Origin: Anabaena sp. FACHB-1237 | GTDB taxonomy: Bacteria; Cyanobacteriota; Cyanobacteriia; Cyanobacteriales; Nostocaceae | Reading direction: 5' to 3' | DNA: 56,183 nt | NCBI RefSeq assembly: GCF_014696225.1 | Contig: NZ_JACJPV010000028.1 | Span: 1-56,183 of the forward strand | Program-made: the position numbers and the translations under genes | Part shown: piece after piece, positions 7,652 through 16,643 of the stretch | Position numbering within the stretch: the first letter of the stretch is position 1 | Layout: each line of letters opens with the position of its first letter | Notes under the pieces: generated by a model | The model's input: the letters and a program-made list of their open reading frames with translations, nothing else | Database searches by the model: none | Told to the model about the DNA's origin: nothing

Positions 7652-9203
7652 CATAAAAGAACAAAATAGCCAGTAAAACATAACCCACAGCCCAACTAGA
7701 GCCAGTTCCCCAACCCAAATTAACCACAGTATCCGCAATAGTCCATTGATAACTGTGCATTAACCCCACCCAAGATAAACCAGCACCACCCAAGGACCAA
7801 TAAGCAGCTTGACGAAAATCCCGTTCAATAATAAAAACCGTAATGGCGGCTAAAATCATCGCTGAAAAGATAAAACCCTGTTCTAAAGCAAAAGCCCCAT
7901 GAATATAGGTATCACTTAACTTAAACTGTTCAATTAAAGCAGGTGTAAATGGTTTCTCCACAGTGCCTAAACCCGCGGCACGCAGGGCATTTTTAGCGAT
8001 TAATGTTCCCCATCCTGCAATACCTGGCAACAAGCCTACAACCACTGCTGGGGCGTGATGAGAGGGTGTGGCGGTGAAACTTTGAGCGACAATTACAATA
8101 CCTATCCATAGGACAATGGCCATACCTGCTTCTATAGGAACAAAATAGGCGAACATGGCAACAGTGCCACTTAAACAAAGAACACCCATAATCACACCAT
8201 TACCAATAGAATAACCTACTCTTGCTCCTAATGCTTTCCATCCAGGATGACCAATATAGATAGTAGTGGGAAAACAAGAACCACAAACCGCAGCAACGAT
8301 AGTACCAATACCATTAGTAGCTAAAGCTGGTATTGCAGGATACCTATCTCCGGCTGCTTCAGCACTTTCTAGGTTTTGAATACTACCAACTAAGTTAAAT
8401 AATCCCATTGGTAAAATAATGCTAAAATATTCTACTAAAACCGTGCGACTTGCCCAAAGTTGTCCTAAAAATAGATTAGGAAAATAAAAGCCGATGGGTG
8501 TCATAGCTTCAGTAAATTTAGCATTATTCCACGTAGCTAAACCTGTTCCCCAGGATAGGGCAATGCCCAGTAATACAGCTAATAAACCTCCAGGTATGGG
8601 AAAATGTACTTTGCCAAAGTATGTGACAAGAATAACACCTAACGGAACTAAACCCACCACAGGATTAGCAAAGGTGCGAAATAAAAAGCCAATAGCAATA
8701 AATGTAATAGCGATACCGCTTAAAGTGGAAAGCATAGCAGCACGCGGCGCAATTCGTCGTAATGGGTTTACAATAAACGCACCAAAAAGTTCAATTAAAC
8801 CTGAACCTAAACAGGCGACTAAGCCCGCTTGCCATGCTATTTCTGCTGCTTGTTCAGGAGATACACCTTTGGTTAATGCGGCTAATTTTACCGGTAGCAT
8901 AACTAAAAATATATAAGCAAATAAACTAATAGTGTTGATACCATAAGGAAGGGCTGTAATATCATCGCGTTGTTCTTTTGTGCCTTGTTCTTTTGCTAAC
9001 CAACCATAATAAAAATTACCGATAATCAGACTTAAGGCGACTCCGGGTAAGATTCTACCGTAGACTAGACCAGGGGCAAAACCTAGTACACCTTCGCATA
9101 AGCTGACTATTAATAATATTTGAATGAAGTTATCCAGAGCTAGGCCAAATAAGCCGTCTATATCTCTGCGAACAAACCAATGGGGGGTTTTTGGGCTTTC
9201 CAT
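7623..9203 (-). CDS. NCS2-type xanthine/uracil-like permease
   Basis: A 526-residue polytopic membrane protein with about 13 hydrophobic segments, of the NCS2/AzgA-like permease group. The N-terminus (PHWFVRRDIDGLFGLALDN) and the CFPTTIYIGHPGWKALGAR segment are typical of the cyanobacterial members annotated as NCS2 permease. The substrate is unknown. The last residues (CYIKPRQN) and the stop lie inside an IS right-end repeat that recurs at 27.4 kb, so the native C-terminus was probably replaced. The gene is divergent from the ridA region. Confidence 0.8.
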   Translation of the reverse strand: MESPKTPHWFVRRDIDGLFGLALDNFIQILLIVSLCEGVLGFAPGLVYGRILPGVALSLIIGNFYYGWLAKEQGTKEQRDDITALPYGINTISLFAYIFLVMLPVKLAALTKGVSPEQAAEIAWQAGLVACLGSGLIELFGAFIVNPLRRIAPRAAMLSTLSGIAITFIAIGFLFRTFANPVVGLVPLGVILVTYFGKVHFPIPGGLLAVLLGIALSWGTGLATWNNAKFTEAMTPIGFYFPNLFLGQLWASRTVLVEYFSIILPMGLFNLVGSIQNLESAEAAGDRYPAIPALATNGIGTIVAAVCGSCFPTTIYIGHPGWKALGARVGYSIGNGVIMGVLCLSGTVAMFAYFVPIEAGMAIVLWIGIVIVAQSFTATPSHHAPAVVVGLLPGIAGWGTLIAKNALRAAGLGTVEKPFTPALIEQFKLSDTYIHGAFALEQGFIFSAMILAAITVFIIERDFRQAAYWSLGGAGLSWVGLMHSYQWTIADTVVNLGWGTGSSWAVGYVLLAILFFYVCYIKPRQN

Positions 9204-9253
9204 CTTGATATTTTGTTTGCATAATTTCTCGGTTTTAGGATATCAGGAAATGG

Positions 9254-9481
9254 ATGGTTTCTCATACACGTAGAGGGAAAAGAAACTCCTATGGAAGAAA
9301 ATTGTACATTGTTTATTATGCGCGACTTGTAGCAGTAGACTTAACCGGCACAAATATTTATGGAGCAACCTTTGAAAATGCTGACCTCACAGGTGCGATA
9401 ATGCCAGATAGAGAAGTTTATACCACAGATATTAATTTAAACTTCCACCCAGAAAATGCACCCTTAGTAAAAGAGATAACC
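9254..9481 (+). pseudogene. Pentapeptide-repeat fragment in frame with ridA
   Basis: An open frame of 76 codons runs without a stop into ridA. Its middle part has pentapeptide repeats ([21 protein letters not shown]), while the first 28 residues look unrelated. It is probably the remnant of a pentapeptide-repeat gene truncated at both ends. A genuine N-terminal extension of RidA is less likely, because ridA has its own start and RidA proteins are ~130 residues. Confidence 0.5.
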
Positions 9482-9877
9482 ATGACTCGTGAAGTAATTC
9501 ATACTGATAACGCACCATCACCCGTGGGTCCATATAATCAAGCCATTATCGCATCTGGAAAAATGCTATTTGTCGCTGGACAAATTGCCATTGATCCGCG
9601 TCTAGGTGAGGTAGTTTATAGAGATGATGTCATCAAACAAACAGAACAAGTAATGAGAAATATTGAAGCGATACTCACAGCAGCAGGAGCAACATTTAAA
9701 GATATAGTAAAAACTGGCGTATTTTTAGCTAATATGGATGATTTTGCCGCAGTAAATGGGGTTTATGCTCAATATTTTTCAGAAGATACAGCCCCAGCGC
9801 GTGCTTGTGTAGAGGTATCACGTTTACCTAAAAATGTCCTGGTAGAAATTGAATGTATAGCCGTTATTAGCCAGTAA
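9482..9877 (+). CDS. ridA: RidA family enamine/imine deaminase
   Basis: A 131-residue protein that hydrolyses reactive 2-aminoacrylate-type enamines released by PLP enzymes, protecting the cell from their damage. It is usually a cytosolic trimer. R107 and E122 (in [21 protein letters not shown]) correspond to the catalytic arginine and glutamate of E. coli RidA, and GPYNQAI near the N-terminus is the family signature. ATG 9482 is chosen because it gives the standard length and is preceded by an AAAGAGAT purine tract. The frame stays open upstream into a pentapeptide fragment. Confidence 0.93.
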   Translation: MTREVIHTDNAPSPVGPYNQAIIASGKMLFVAGQIAIDPRLGEVVYRDDVIKQTEQVMRNIEAILTAAGATFKDIVKTGVFLANMDDFAAVNGVYAQYFSEDTAPARACVEVSRLPKNVLVEIECIAVISQ

Positions 9878-9947
9878 AAATTTATTCATAGTTGGGTTTC
9901 TCTTTATTGAACCCAATCTACGAATAATCATTTTAATAATCACCTCT

Positions 9948-10051
9948 TAAGCTAATGTGCAGCACTCACTGTATAATTAAAAAACCTGAAGTTACAGTAG
10001 CACAAGCATCTTGCTTGTATTAATTATTCAAGTTAAAGGCACAACAGCTTA
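9948..10051. mobile_element. 104-bp MITE (family R1), full copy
   Basis: The ends are TAAGCTAATGTGC and, inverted, TAAGCTGTTGTGC. Inside is a CAAGCATCTTGCTTG hairpin. It differs from the copy at 20661-20764 by a single base. Left-truncated copies are at 16644 and 41953. No coding capacity. Confidence 0.85.
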
Positions 10052-10085
10052 TCAATTTATCCATGATCAATTATCCATTACCTGC

Positions 10086-10091
10086 TATAAT
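10086..10091 (+). promoter_or_regulatory. Possible extended -10 box of purM
   Basis: TGCTATAAT lies 36 bp before the purM ATG, with no strong -35 box. Identified by eye only. Confidence 0.35.
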
Positions 10092-10127
10092 TGGCTAATT
10101 GATAAATTGCTGATGGTGTGATTCGAT

Positions 10128-11153
10128 ATGGATTATCGGGATGCAGGTGTTGATGTTGAAGCAGGTAGAGCTTTTGTAGATCAAATTCGTAATCTGGTTC
10201 ATAGTACCTTTAGAAAAGAAGTTTTAGGCGGATTGGGTGGTTTTGGCGGCTGTTTTCAACTTCCCACTGGTTATCAAGAACCAGTGCTAGTCTCTGGTAC
10301 GGATGGTGTGGGTACAAAGCTGAAAATTGCCCATCTGCTCAATATTCATGATACTGTGGGTATTGACTTGGTAGCAATGTGTGTTAATGATGTTTTGACT
10401 TCTAGTGCTGAACCTTTATTCTTTTTAGATTATGTCGCTACAGGTAAATTAGATAAAGAACAATTAACCCAGGTTGTTTCCGGTATTGCTACTGGTTGTA
10501 AGTTAGCTGGTTGCGCTTTATTGGGTGGTGAAACTGCGGAAATGCCTGGTTTTTATCAAATTGGTGAATATGATTTAGCTGGTTTTTGTGTAGGTATTGC
10601 GGAAAAAAGCCGGATATTAGATGGTTCTCAGGTACAACTAGGCGATGTAGCTATCGGTTTAGCTAGTTCTGGTATTCATAGTAATGGTTTAAGTTTGGTT
10701 AGAAAGATTGTTGATGATGGTGGGTTTAGTTGGGATGATAAACCAACTTTATTAGATGGTAAAAGTCTAGGCGAAATCTTTCTTACTCCTACTAAAATTT
10801 ATGTTAAATCAGTTTTGGATGCTTTAAGGTTGGATTTAGAGGTTCATGGTATGGCGCATATTACTGGAGGCGGTTTACCAGAAAATTTACCCAGATGTTT
10901 GGGTCAAAATCAAGCAATTAACATTAATTTGGGTAGCTGGGATATTCCTCCGGTGTTTAAATGGTTAGCTGAAGCAGGAAATGTTAATAGTGAAGCTATG
11001 TATAATACATTTAATATGGGTATTGGTTTTGTTCTATTAGTTCCACCTTCTCAAGCACAGCATACTATTAATCATTTTCATTCTCATGATATTTCAGCTT
11101 ATTTAATTGGTGAAGTAACTCCTGGAAATGGGGAGTTATTGGGTTTAGACTAG
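10128..11153 (+). CDS. purM: Phosphoribosylformylglycinamidine cyclo-ligase (AIR synthetase)
   Basis: A 341-residue cytosolic enzyme closing formylglycinamidine ribotide to aminoimidazole ribotide with ATP, step five of purine synthesis. It shows the [13 protein letters not shown]-terminus, the [15 protein letters not shown]-site motif, [19 protein letters not shown] and the [12 protein letters not shown] block. Length is standard. ATG 10128 starts the family's conserved N-terminus. Purine genes are scattered in cyanobacteria, and no other pur gene is nearby. Confidence 0.96.
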   Translation: MDYRDAGVDVEAGRAFVDQIRNLVHSTFRKEVLGGLGGFGGCFQLPTGYQEPVLVSGTDGVGTKLKIAHLLNIHDTVGIDLVAMCVNDVLTSSAEPLFFLDYVATGKLDKEQLTQVVSGIATGCKLAGCALLGGETAEMPGFYQIGEYDLAGFCVGIAEKSRILDGSQVQLGDVAIGLASSGIHSNGLSLVRKIVDDGGFSWDDKPTLLDGKSLGEIFLTPTKIYVKSVLDALRLDLEVHGMAHITGGGLPENLPRCLGQNQAININLGSWDIPPVFKWLAEAGNVNSEAMYNTFNMGIGFVLLVPPSQAQHTINHFHSHDISAYLIGEVTPGNGELLGLD

Positions 11154-11273
11154 CAAATGATTTGATATGTAGCGTTCAATCACTTAATGTTGTTCTGATA
11201 ACTCAATATAGTCACTATATATCTGTGACTGCCGTGAAGTATAAGTAAGTAATAGACATTTGGTGGTAATTAA

Positions 11274-11303
11274 TGTAGAGACGTTCTATAGAATGTCTCT
11301 ACA
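11274..11303. repeat. 30-bp palindrome
   Basis: The arms TGTAGAGACGTTC and GAATGTCTCTACA pair at 12 of 13 positions. It lies in the 795-bp space after purM. It could act as a terminator-like hairpin but has no T-run. A related TCTACAAGGGTTG flank recurs near 20856. Confidence 0.6.
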
Positions 11304-11378
11304 AGGGTTGCAGAAAAGGCACATTTAATTTTCAGAACAGGTTTAATTGTTAATAATTGTTAGCTTTTGGGCTACTAT

Positions 11379-11513
11379 TAACGTAAGTTGCCAGTTAGAT
11401 GAAGTAGGGTGCGTCAGAATCTTAAAATTGGTGATTTTAACCTAAATTATCCTGCCTGACGCACCCTACAGACTACAAAATATCCGAAAATTAATAACTA
11501 GCAACTTGGGTTA
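11379..11513. mobile_element. 135-bp MITE (family R3)
   Basis: The outer ends are TAACGTAAGTTGCCAGTTA and, inverted, TAACCCAAGTTGCTAGTTA. An inner pair GTAGGGTGCGTCAG / CTGACGCACCCTAC surrounds an AT-rich centre. A reverse-oriented relative lies at 46011-46103. The rest of the 11154-11948 gap shows only a TATAAT at 11587 with a poorly spaced -35, and no gene I can support. Confidence 0.75.
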
Positions 11514-11948
11514 TTAATTCATCGGGGAAGAAAGCTATATGTGCTTCTAATTCCGGCTTTTTGTACCTCCATGGAGCGATTCTTGCTATAATGTTAGTGC
11601 TTTACGCTACTGGAAGGATTTTCAACACTGAATGCTAATTTGGTACGTTACAAAGATAGCTAACGTACCCTACTAATTTTTTATTTGCTTATAATTTATG
11701 CAAGTAAAATGCTGGCACCACTTTTGAAATTTGTCACAATGATCACGGAACTGGTTATAATTAACTGTTTGAAATTAATTTTGTTATTTGTGATAAAAGT
11801 CATTGAAAATACTCATCGCCGTTAACGTAAATATTTGCTAAGGTAGTGTTGATATATCGTAAACATCTATGGATGCTACTGAAGAAGTAGTTTTAACTGC
11901 CCGTTGGTTGTGTTTTCTGGAACAATGTCTTATGTATGTAGGGAAGTT

Positions 11949-12635
11949 ATGGTTGTAAATTTTGCCCAGACTACGGTTTCTACTGAGTTACTCAAGCAAG
12001 TGTTTCTGAACATTAACGCAGAAAGTTGTCCTCTGTTTTTCAATTTTCATTTGCATACAATTCACTCTGATGGTAAGTTGCAACCTCATGAGTTAATAAG
12101 TCAAGCGATCGCTCATGGTTTACAAGGTTTAGCTATTACTGATCATCATAGTGTGGGTGGTTATCAAGTTGCTTTAAATTGGTTAGAAGAGTGGAGATGT
12201 AATCATCCTGATGATCATGCTCCCCATTTGTGGAGTGGTGTGGAAATTAACGCTAATCTTTTAGATGTGGAAGTGCATATTTTAGCCTACAGTTTTGATA
12301 TTCAAAGCTCTAGTATAAAACCTTATGTTCAATCACAAGCTACTACAGGCAAATATTATCAAGCAGCTAATATTATTAGTGCTATTCATGATGCTGGAGG
12401 TTTAGCAGTGTTAGCACATCCAGCACGTTATAAAAAGTCGCTGTTTGATTTAATTCCGGCTGCGGTAGAATGTGGCATTGATGGTGTAGAGTCTTTTTAT
12501 GCGTATAAAAATCCTAAACCTTGGTATCCTTGTGTTCAAGAAACTATGGATATACTTATGATGGCTTCAGATTATGAGTTGTACAATACCTGTGGTACTG
12601 ATACTCATGGGTTAAGTATTTTACAACGATTATAG
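11949..12635 (+). CDS. PHP-domain phosphoesterase
   Basis: A 228-residue protein of the polymerase-and-histidinol-phosphatase superfamily. It carries the metal-binding motifs FHLHTIHSDG near the N-terminus, TDHHS, VEINA, LAHPARYK, and the terminal GTDTHG. It is probably a metal-dependent phosphatase or nuclease acting on a nucleotide or sugar phosphate; the substrate is unknown. The frame is open back to 11904, but ATG 11949 has an AGGGA motif 5 bp upstream and gives the usual start (MVVNFAQ). The gene ends at a heptamer repeat separating it from the convergent gene. Confidence 0.8.
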   Translation: MVVNFAQTTVSTELLKQVFLNINAESCPLFFNFHLHTIHSDGKLQPHELISQAIAHGLQGLAITDHHSVGGYQVALNWLEEWRCNHPDDHAPHLWSGVEINANLLDVEVHILAYSFDIQSSSIKPYVQSQATTGKYYQAANIISAIHDAGGLAVLAHPARYKKSLFDLIPAAVECGIDGVESFYAYKNPKPWYPCVQETMDILMMASDYELYNTCGTDTHGLSILQRL

Positions 12636-12693
12636 TTAACAGTCAACAGTTAACAGTTAACAGTCAACTGTCAACTGTCAACTGTCAACTGTC
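12634..12693. repeat. Heptamer repeat AACAGTC / TCAACTG between convergent genes
   Basis: About eight 7-bp units run from the stop of the PHP gene into the last codons of the convergent gene. The left half (TTAACAGTCAACAGT) is complementary to the right half (ACTGTCAACTGTCAA), so RNA from either side could form a long hairpin. The stop TGA and the last two codons (GAC AGT) of the minus-strand gene lie inside the repeat. Confidence 0.85.
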
Positions 12694-13296
12694 AATCCCT
12701 AAAACCCTACGAGTTTGTGGACCAGCTACCCCATCCACACGCAAACCATTACGTCTTTGAAAATTTCTTACCGCATAAACAGTTCCTGACCCATACACAC
12801 CATCTGCCCTAATTCCCAAGGCTCGCTGAATTTTTCTAACTCTATGACCTCGTGCGCCATAACCTAAAGAAACCCGTCTTGCAGCACCATAACGACGATT
12901 ATATCTGCGACTATGATAGCCAGGAGTATTACCAGTCCATCTTTCTGCTACATAATAACCTCGATATCGTCCTGTAGAAATTGTTGCATACCCATTACTA
13001 ACGTTTCCTGTTTCTCCAATATATCTACCATTAGGTAAACAAGCTACTGAAGAACTATCTATACTTGGTTCAGTCCGCACATATAAACAACTACCATTAG
13101 TTCTTACATATTCTGCTGATGCAAATTGCATCTGATTAATTACAGCTAACAATACAGTAATACCAGCCATAGTTAACCAAGTAGAAGATTTAAAAAATTT
13201 CAACAAATTAAACTCCCATTGAGGAAGAATTAATTCTATATTTCCTGTTTTATCTTCATTTTCCATATACATATAAGAATATGCCATATATTCCAT
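12685..13296 (-). CDS. SH3-like / peptidoglycan-binding domain protein
   Basis: A 203-residue exported or membrane-anchored protein. A hydrophobic segment at ~40-60 (STWLTMAGITVLLAVINQM) follows a cytoplasmic N-terminus. An SH3b-like region (~62-120; CLYVRTEPSIDSSSVACLPNG) and a peptidoglycan-binding type 1 domain (~145-200; VRKIQRALGIRADGVYGSGT) follow. It is probably a periplasmic cell-wall-binding protein without its own hydrolase. Several in-frame ATGs exist at the N-terminus, including codons 1, 4, 9 and 11; AGGAG-like bases (GGAGTGGG) lie upstream of the first. The C-terminus overlaps a heptamer repeat. Confidence 0.75.
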   Translation of the reverse strand: MEYMAYSYMYMENEDKTGNIELILPQWEFNLLKFFKSSTWLTMAGITVLLAVINQMQFASAEYVRTNGSCLYVRTEPSIDSSSVACLPNGRYIGETGNVSNGYATISTGRYRGYYVAERWTGNTPGYHSRRYNRRYGAARRVSLGYGARGHRVRKIQRALGIRADGVYGSGTVYAVRNFQRRNGLRVDGVAGPQTRRVLGIDS

Positions 13297-13560
13297 AATT
13301 ACCCACTCCTTTATCTGGACTTTTGCAATAGTTTTTCTAGTTTTAACTAGATTTAATCTCTACTGATTTTATACTGATTAACTACTATCTACTAGCGGCT
13401 ATATTCAGTTATTCAAACTGTCACATCAGGTATTTGTAATGAAATCATGAACTACCAGAATGTCAGCATTTAGCTATCAGTTATTAGCTATTAGTTTTCT
13501 TTAATACGATCCCCAACTTATTTTTGATTTAGTCAATAAATTATCAATAAATTAATTCAC

Positions 13561-13641
13561 GACTTACGTAACTGGCACATTGGTAGGGTGCGTTATAACG
13601 TACCCTACAACAGATTTGTGGTGTGACACTTGCATAAGTCC
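13561..13641. mobile_element. 81-bp MITE (family R2), short form
   Basis: The ends are GACTTACGTAACTGGCACA and, inverted, GGACTTATGCAAGTGTCACA. An internal GTAGGGTGCGTTATAACGTACCCTAC palindrome lies between them. Longer members are at 23041 and 23541; partial ones at 17531, 35844 and 47870. Confidence 0.7.
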
Positions 13642-13655
13642 TATAATTGACAAAA

Positions 13656-13790
13656 TCAATGATCGAAATTATTGGCACTAATTGGTCTACCATAACGCCA
13701 AACTTCTACTTTTTTTGGAGTAACAAAATACGAAAAACTACCATTATCTACACTATATTTATTATCGCTGACTTGATCAGCAGGTAGCTT
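13656..13790 (-). pseudogene. C-terminal fragment of an unknown protein
   Basis: The minus strand has an open frame of about 44 codons ending at TGA 13656-13658: ...LPADQVSDNKYSV...TPKKVEVWRYGRPISANN. The composition is protein-like and distinct from surrounding repeats. There is no start codon with a ribosome site, and a stop lies just upstream. I read it as the decayed 3' end of an unrecognised gene. The rest of 13297-14137 holds one R2 element and AT-rich sequence without a gene. Confidence 0.35.
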
Positions 13791-14137
13791 CAAAAAAAAT
13801 CACTAGAATTTTGTTTTAACTGACCCATATAAAATAATTTTCGTTGTTACTAACAAACCTTAATATAGCGTTTTATAATCTAATGAAGTACAAAATTGGC
13901 TGCGCTTATCTGCGTCCATTTATGTTCAATTATTACTGCTTGTATTTCACTTGAATGGGAATAGCTATACTTGCTTTTGTTGTTTCTCCAGTAATTAATG
14001 TATTCCCAATACATTTATAACAATACATTTATAATATATAACATAATTGAGGCTTTGATCTTTTCATTGACTAATCATCCACAATTTGTGGGTGAAACTC
14101 TCATAATTCAAAAATCAATCTTATAACTTTTGTGATA

Positions 14138-15385
14138 ATGCCGATAAATTTTTCTTCTTTCAATTCTCCTCACTTAGATTCTAATATACAACTTTGTCAT
14201 ACGATCGCTAACCGCATTATTACTAGTCCACAAAAGCGCATTACTTTTGCAGAATATATGGATCTAGTTTTATATGATCCCGATCATGGCTATTATACTA
14301 ATGCCGTAAAAATCGGCTTTAAAGATAGTGATTTTTTCACCTCCGTAAATTTAAGTCATGATTTTGGGGAATTATTAGCTCAACAATTTTTACAAATGTG
14401 GGAAATTTTAGATCAACCTAGCATTTTTCACCTAGTAGAAATGGGCGCAGGCCAGGGAATTTTAGCCGAGCAAATTTTGCATTATATCCAACAAAATTAT
14501 CCCGATTTCTTCCAATCATTGCATTACATAATTATCGAAAAATCACCGAGGTTACAGCAACAACAAAAACAACGTTTACAACATTTGATAGATAAATTAC
14601 CTTTGCATTGGTATCAATGGTCAGATATAGCATATAAAGCGATAATTGGCTGTTTTTTTTCTAATGAATTAGTAGATGCTTTTCCAGTTCATCAATTCAT
14701 CATAAAAGATGGTCAATTACAAGAAATTTATGTCACAATTACAGAAGAGGAAGAAAATAATCTAATTCCTCAATTCCAAGAAGAAATAGCAGCAGTGTCC
14801 ACCAGTAAACTAGGAGAATATTTAGAGTTAGTGGGCATAGATGTTAGTCAATTTGATAGTAATGCCTATGAAAATGATTATCGCAGTGAGATTAATTTAG
14901 CGGCTTTACAGTGGTTGAGTATAGTAGCAGACTGCTTAAAGTCTGGTTATGTGTTAACAATTGATTATGGCTATCCTGCACATCGTTATTATCACCCCAG
15001 GCGATCGCAGGGAACATTACAGTGCTACTACCAACATCGTCATCATCACAACCCATACATCAATATTGGCAAACAAGATATTACCGCCCATGTTGATTTT
15101 ACAGCTTTAGAAAATTGGGGTAAAAACTGTGGTTTAGACACAATTGGTTATACACAACAAGGGTTATTTTTAATGGCCTTGGGACTAGGAGAAAGATTAG
15201 CATATCTTAGTCAAACATCACAACCAATTGCTCAACCAATTTCTCAAATATTGCAACGTCGACAGGCATTACATCAACTAATTGATCCTACAGGATTAGG
15301 TAACTTTGGAGTATTAATCCAAAGCCAGGGACTCACAGAAACACAAAGATTACAGCCACTTCAAGGCTTAAAAATACCAGAGTAG
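14138..15385 (+). CDS. MidA/NDUFAF7-type SAM-dependent methyltransferase
   Basis: A 415-residue class I methyltransferase of the DUF185 family. The mitochondrial homologue dimethylates an arginine of a complex I subunit. In cyanobacteria a role on NDH-1 is plausible but unproven. Visible features are the YMDLVLYDPDHGYYT entry segment (~40-55), the SAM motif VEMGAGQGILAEQIL, FSNELVDAFPVH, the LTIDYGYPAHRYY motif and HVDFTALENWG. ATG 14138 is preferred over GTG 14132. It contains the HIP1-like site GGCGATCGC. Confidence 0.85.
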   Translation: MPINFSSFNSPHLDSNIQLCHTIANRIITSPQKRITFAEYMDLVLYDPDHGYYTNAVKIGFKDSDFFTSVNLSHDFGELLAQQFLQMWEILDQPSIFHLVEMGAGQGILAEQILHYIQQNYPDFFQSLHYIIIEKSPRLQQQQKQRLQHLIDKLPLHWYQWSDIAYKAIIGCFFSNELVDAFPVHQFIIKDGQLQEIYVTITEEEENNLIPQFQEEIAAVSTSKLGEYLELVGIDVSQFDSNAYENDYRSEINLAALQWLSIVADCLKSGYVLTIDYGYPAHRYYHPRRSQGTLQCYYQHRHHHNPYINIGKQDITAHVDFTALENWGKNCGLDTIGYTQQGLFLMALGLGERLAYLSQTSQPIAQPISQILQRRQALHQLIDPTGLGNFGVLIQSQGLTETQRLQPLQGLKIPE

Positions 15386-15468
15386 AAACCACAGGTAAAA
15401 CAAGAGCAAAAAAAGAGAAAAAATTAAAACTCTCTTTAACAATCCGGTATTTCTGTGAATTAGATTAG

Positions 15469-15474
15469 TATAAC
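15469..15474 (+). promoter_or_regulatory. Possible -10 box of the small membrane protein gene
   Basis: TATAAC lies 40 bp upstream of ATG 15514. The -35 region is not convincing. Confidence 0.25.
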
Positions 15475-15513
15475 TAGAGATGAAAAGTCACACTCACAAA
15501 AAGGAACATCATA

Positions 15514-15609
15514 ATGACTGCTCATGATCTGTTCGTACTAATTACTCTCCTTTCCCCTGGCATCTTACTTTCCGTAGTAATCATGGTGACATTTGCCGCA
15601 GGCGGTTAG
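15514..15609 (+). CDS. 31-residue single-span membrane protein
   Basis: ATG 15514 is preceded by AAAAAGGAAC, a good ribosome site at 8 bp. The frame encodes 31 residues: a polar start (MTAHDLF), about 20 hydrophobic residues, and a short AAGG tail. Size and shape resemble the small single-helix subunits of photosystems, cytochrome b6f or NDH-1, but the sequence matches none that I can recall (PetL, PetM, PetN, PsbM, PsbX, PsaM). It ends 29 bp before the next gene and could be cotranscribed with it. The function is not known to me. Confidence 0.65.
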   Translation: MTAHDLFVLITLLSPGILLSVVIMVTFAAGG

Positions 15610-15638
15610 ATACAATTACTGACTAAGGAACATAAAAA

Positions 15639-16517
15639 ATGAAGGTGGCATTTCTGGGCACAGGATTGATGGGACTACCGATGGCTCAAAGGTTATTAGC
15701 TGCTGGCGTAGAGTTAATAGCCTATAATCGCACCCCAGAAAAATTAGAACCACTACGGCAAGCAGGAGCGCAAATTGCTACTAAACCTCGGGAAGCAATT
15801 CGCTCTGCTGACTGTATCATTCTAATGCTTTCTAACGCCGCAGCTATTTATCATGTTTTATTAACAGACACTTCTTGGCATACTTTATCAGGACGTAGTG
15901 TGATCCAAATGGGAACTATTACACCTTTAGAAAGCCAAGAAATTAGAGATACAGTAGTTGCGGCTGGTGGCGAATATATAGAAGCCCCTGTACTTGGTAG
16001 CATTCCTGAAGCGACTATAGGCGAATTAATAGTTATGGTAGGAGGAGAAAGAGAACAGTATGAACGCCATTTAAAGTTATTACAAAATTTTGGCAAATCT
16101 CCTGTTTACATAGGTAATGTAGGTACTGCTTCTACTCTAACTTTAGCTTTAAATCAACTTATTGCTTCATTAACAACCAGCTTTGCTTTAAGTCTCGCTT
16201 TTGTACAATTGCAAGGTATTGATGTAGATTTATTTATGAGCATACTACGTGATAGCAAATTATATGCTCCTACATTCGATCAAAATTTGCAAAGAATGTT
16301 AGATGGTAATTACACAAATGCTAATTTAACCATCAAACAATTAATTAAAGAAGTAGATTTATTTATTTCTGAAGCTAAATCTGTTGGTTTAAATCTTAGT
16401 AGTATTGAAGGTGTTAAAGAGATTTTACATTCTACCATGAAAATGTCTTATCCTGAAGACGATTATTCTTCTGTATTTCCTGCAATTAGAGAATGGGGGG
16501 AAGTTAGCGGGGAATAG
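15639..16517 (+). CDS. Beta-hydroxyacid dehydrogenase family protein (3-hydroxyisobutyrate / succinic-semialdehyde reductase type)
   Basis: A 292-residue NAD(P)-binding protein. The Rossmann motif GTGLMGLPMA is at 7-16, the substrate-site APVLGSIPEA at 116-125, and the second helical domain at ~165-290. The family normally reduces small aldehyde acids such as succinic semialdehyde or glyoxylate. The catalytic lysine of the KLxxN motif is Thr168 here (TLALN, with N172 kept), so activity may be altered or lost. Length is normal. A ribosome site AAGGAA precedes ATG 15639. The stop runs straight into a heptamer repeat. Confidence 0.85.
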   Translation: MKVAFLGTGLMGLPMAQRLLAAGVELIAYNRTPEKLEPLRQAGAQIATKPREAIRSADCIILMLSNAAAIYHVLLTDTSWHTLSGRSVIQMGTITPLESQEIRDTVVAAGGEYIEAPVLGSIPEATIGELIVMVGGEREQYERHLKLLQNFGKSPVYIGNVGTASTLTLALNQLIASLTTSFALSLAFVQLQGIDVDLFMSILRDSKLYAPTFDQNLQRMLDGNYTNANLTIKQLIKEVDLFISEAKSVGLNLSSIEGVKEILHSTMKMSYPEDDYSSVFPAIREWGEVSGE

Positions 16518-16540
16518 GTGATTGGTAATTGGTGATTGTA
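16516..16540. repeat. Heptamer repeat GTGATTG/GTAATTG at a stop codon
   Basis: Three 7-bp units begin at the TAG of the dehydrogenase gene (TAGGTGATTGGTAATTGG). It is the same family as at 884 and 55920. Confidence 0.75.
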
Positions 16541-16643
16541 GAATAATCTCATTTTTGCGTAAATCCTGTTTATATTGTTTGATGTTTGAATATAAAATAA
16601 CTATAATAAATAAATCAAGAATAAATTAAATATCACTACCGTA

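Noticed and set aside
11868..11954. 28-codon frame before the PHP gene (MDATEEVVLTARWLCFLE...)
   Set aside because: No ribosome site and overlaps the PHP start in another frame; could be a decayed gene start but unsupported.
12634..12693. CRISPR-like repeat
   Set aside because: Contiguous 7-bp units without spacers: a tandem STRR. No CRISPR array or cas gene was found in the window.
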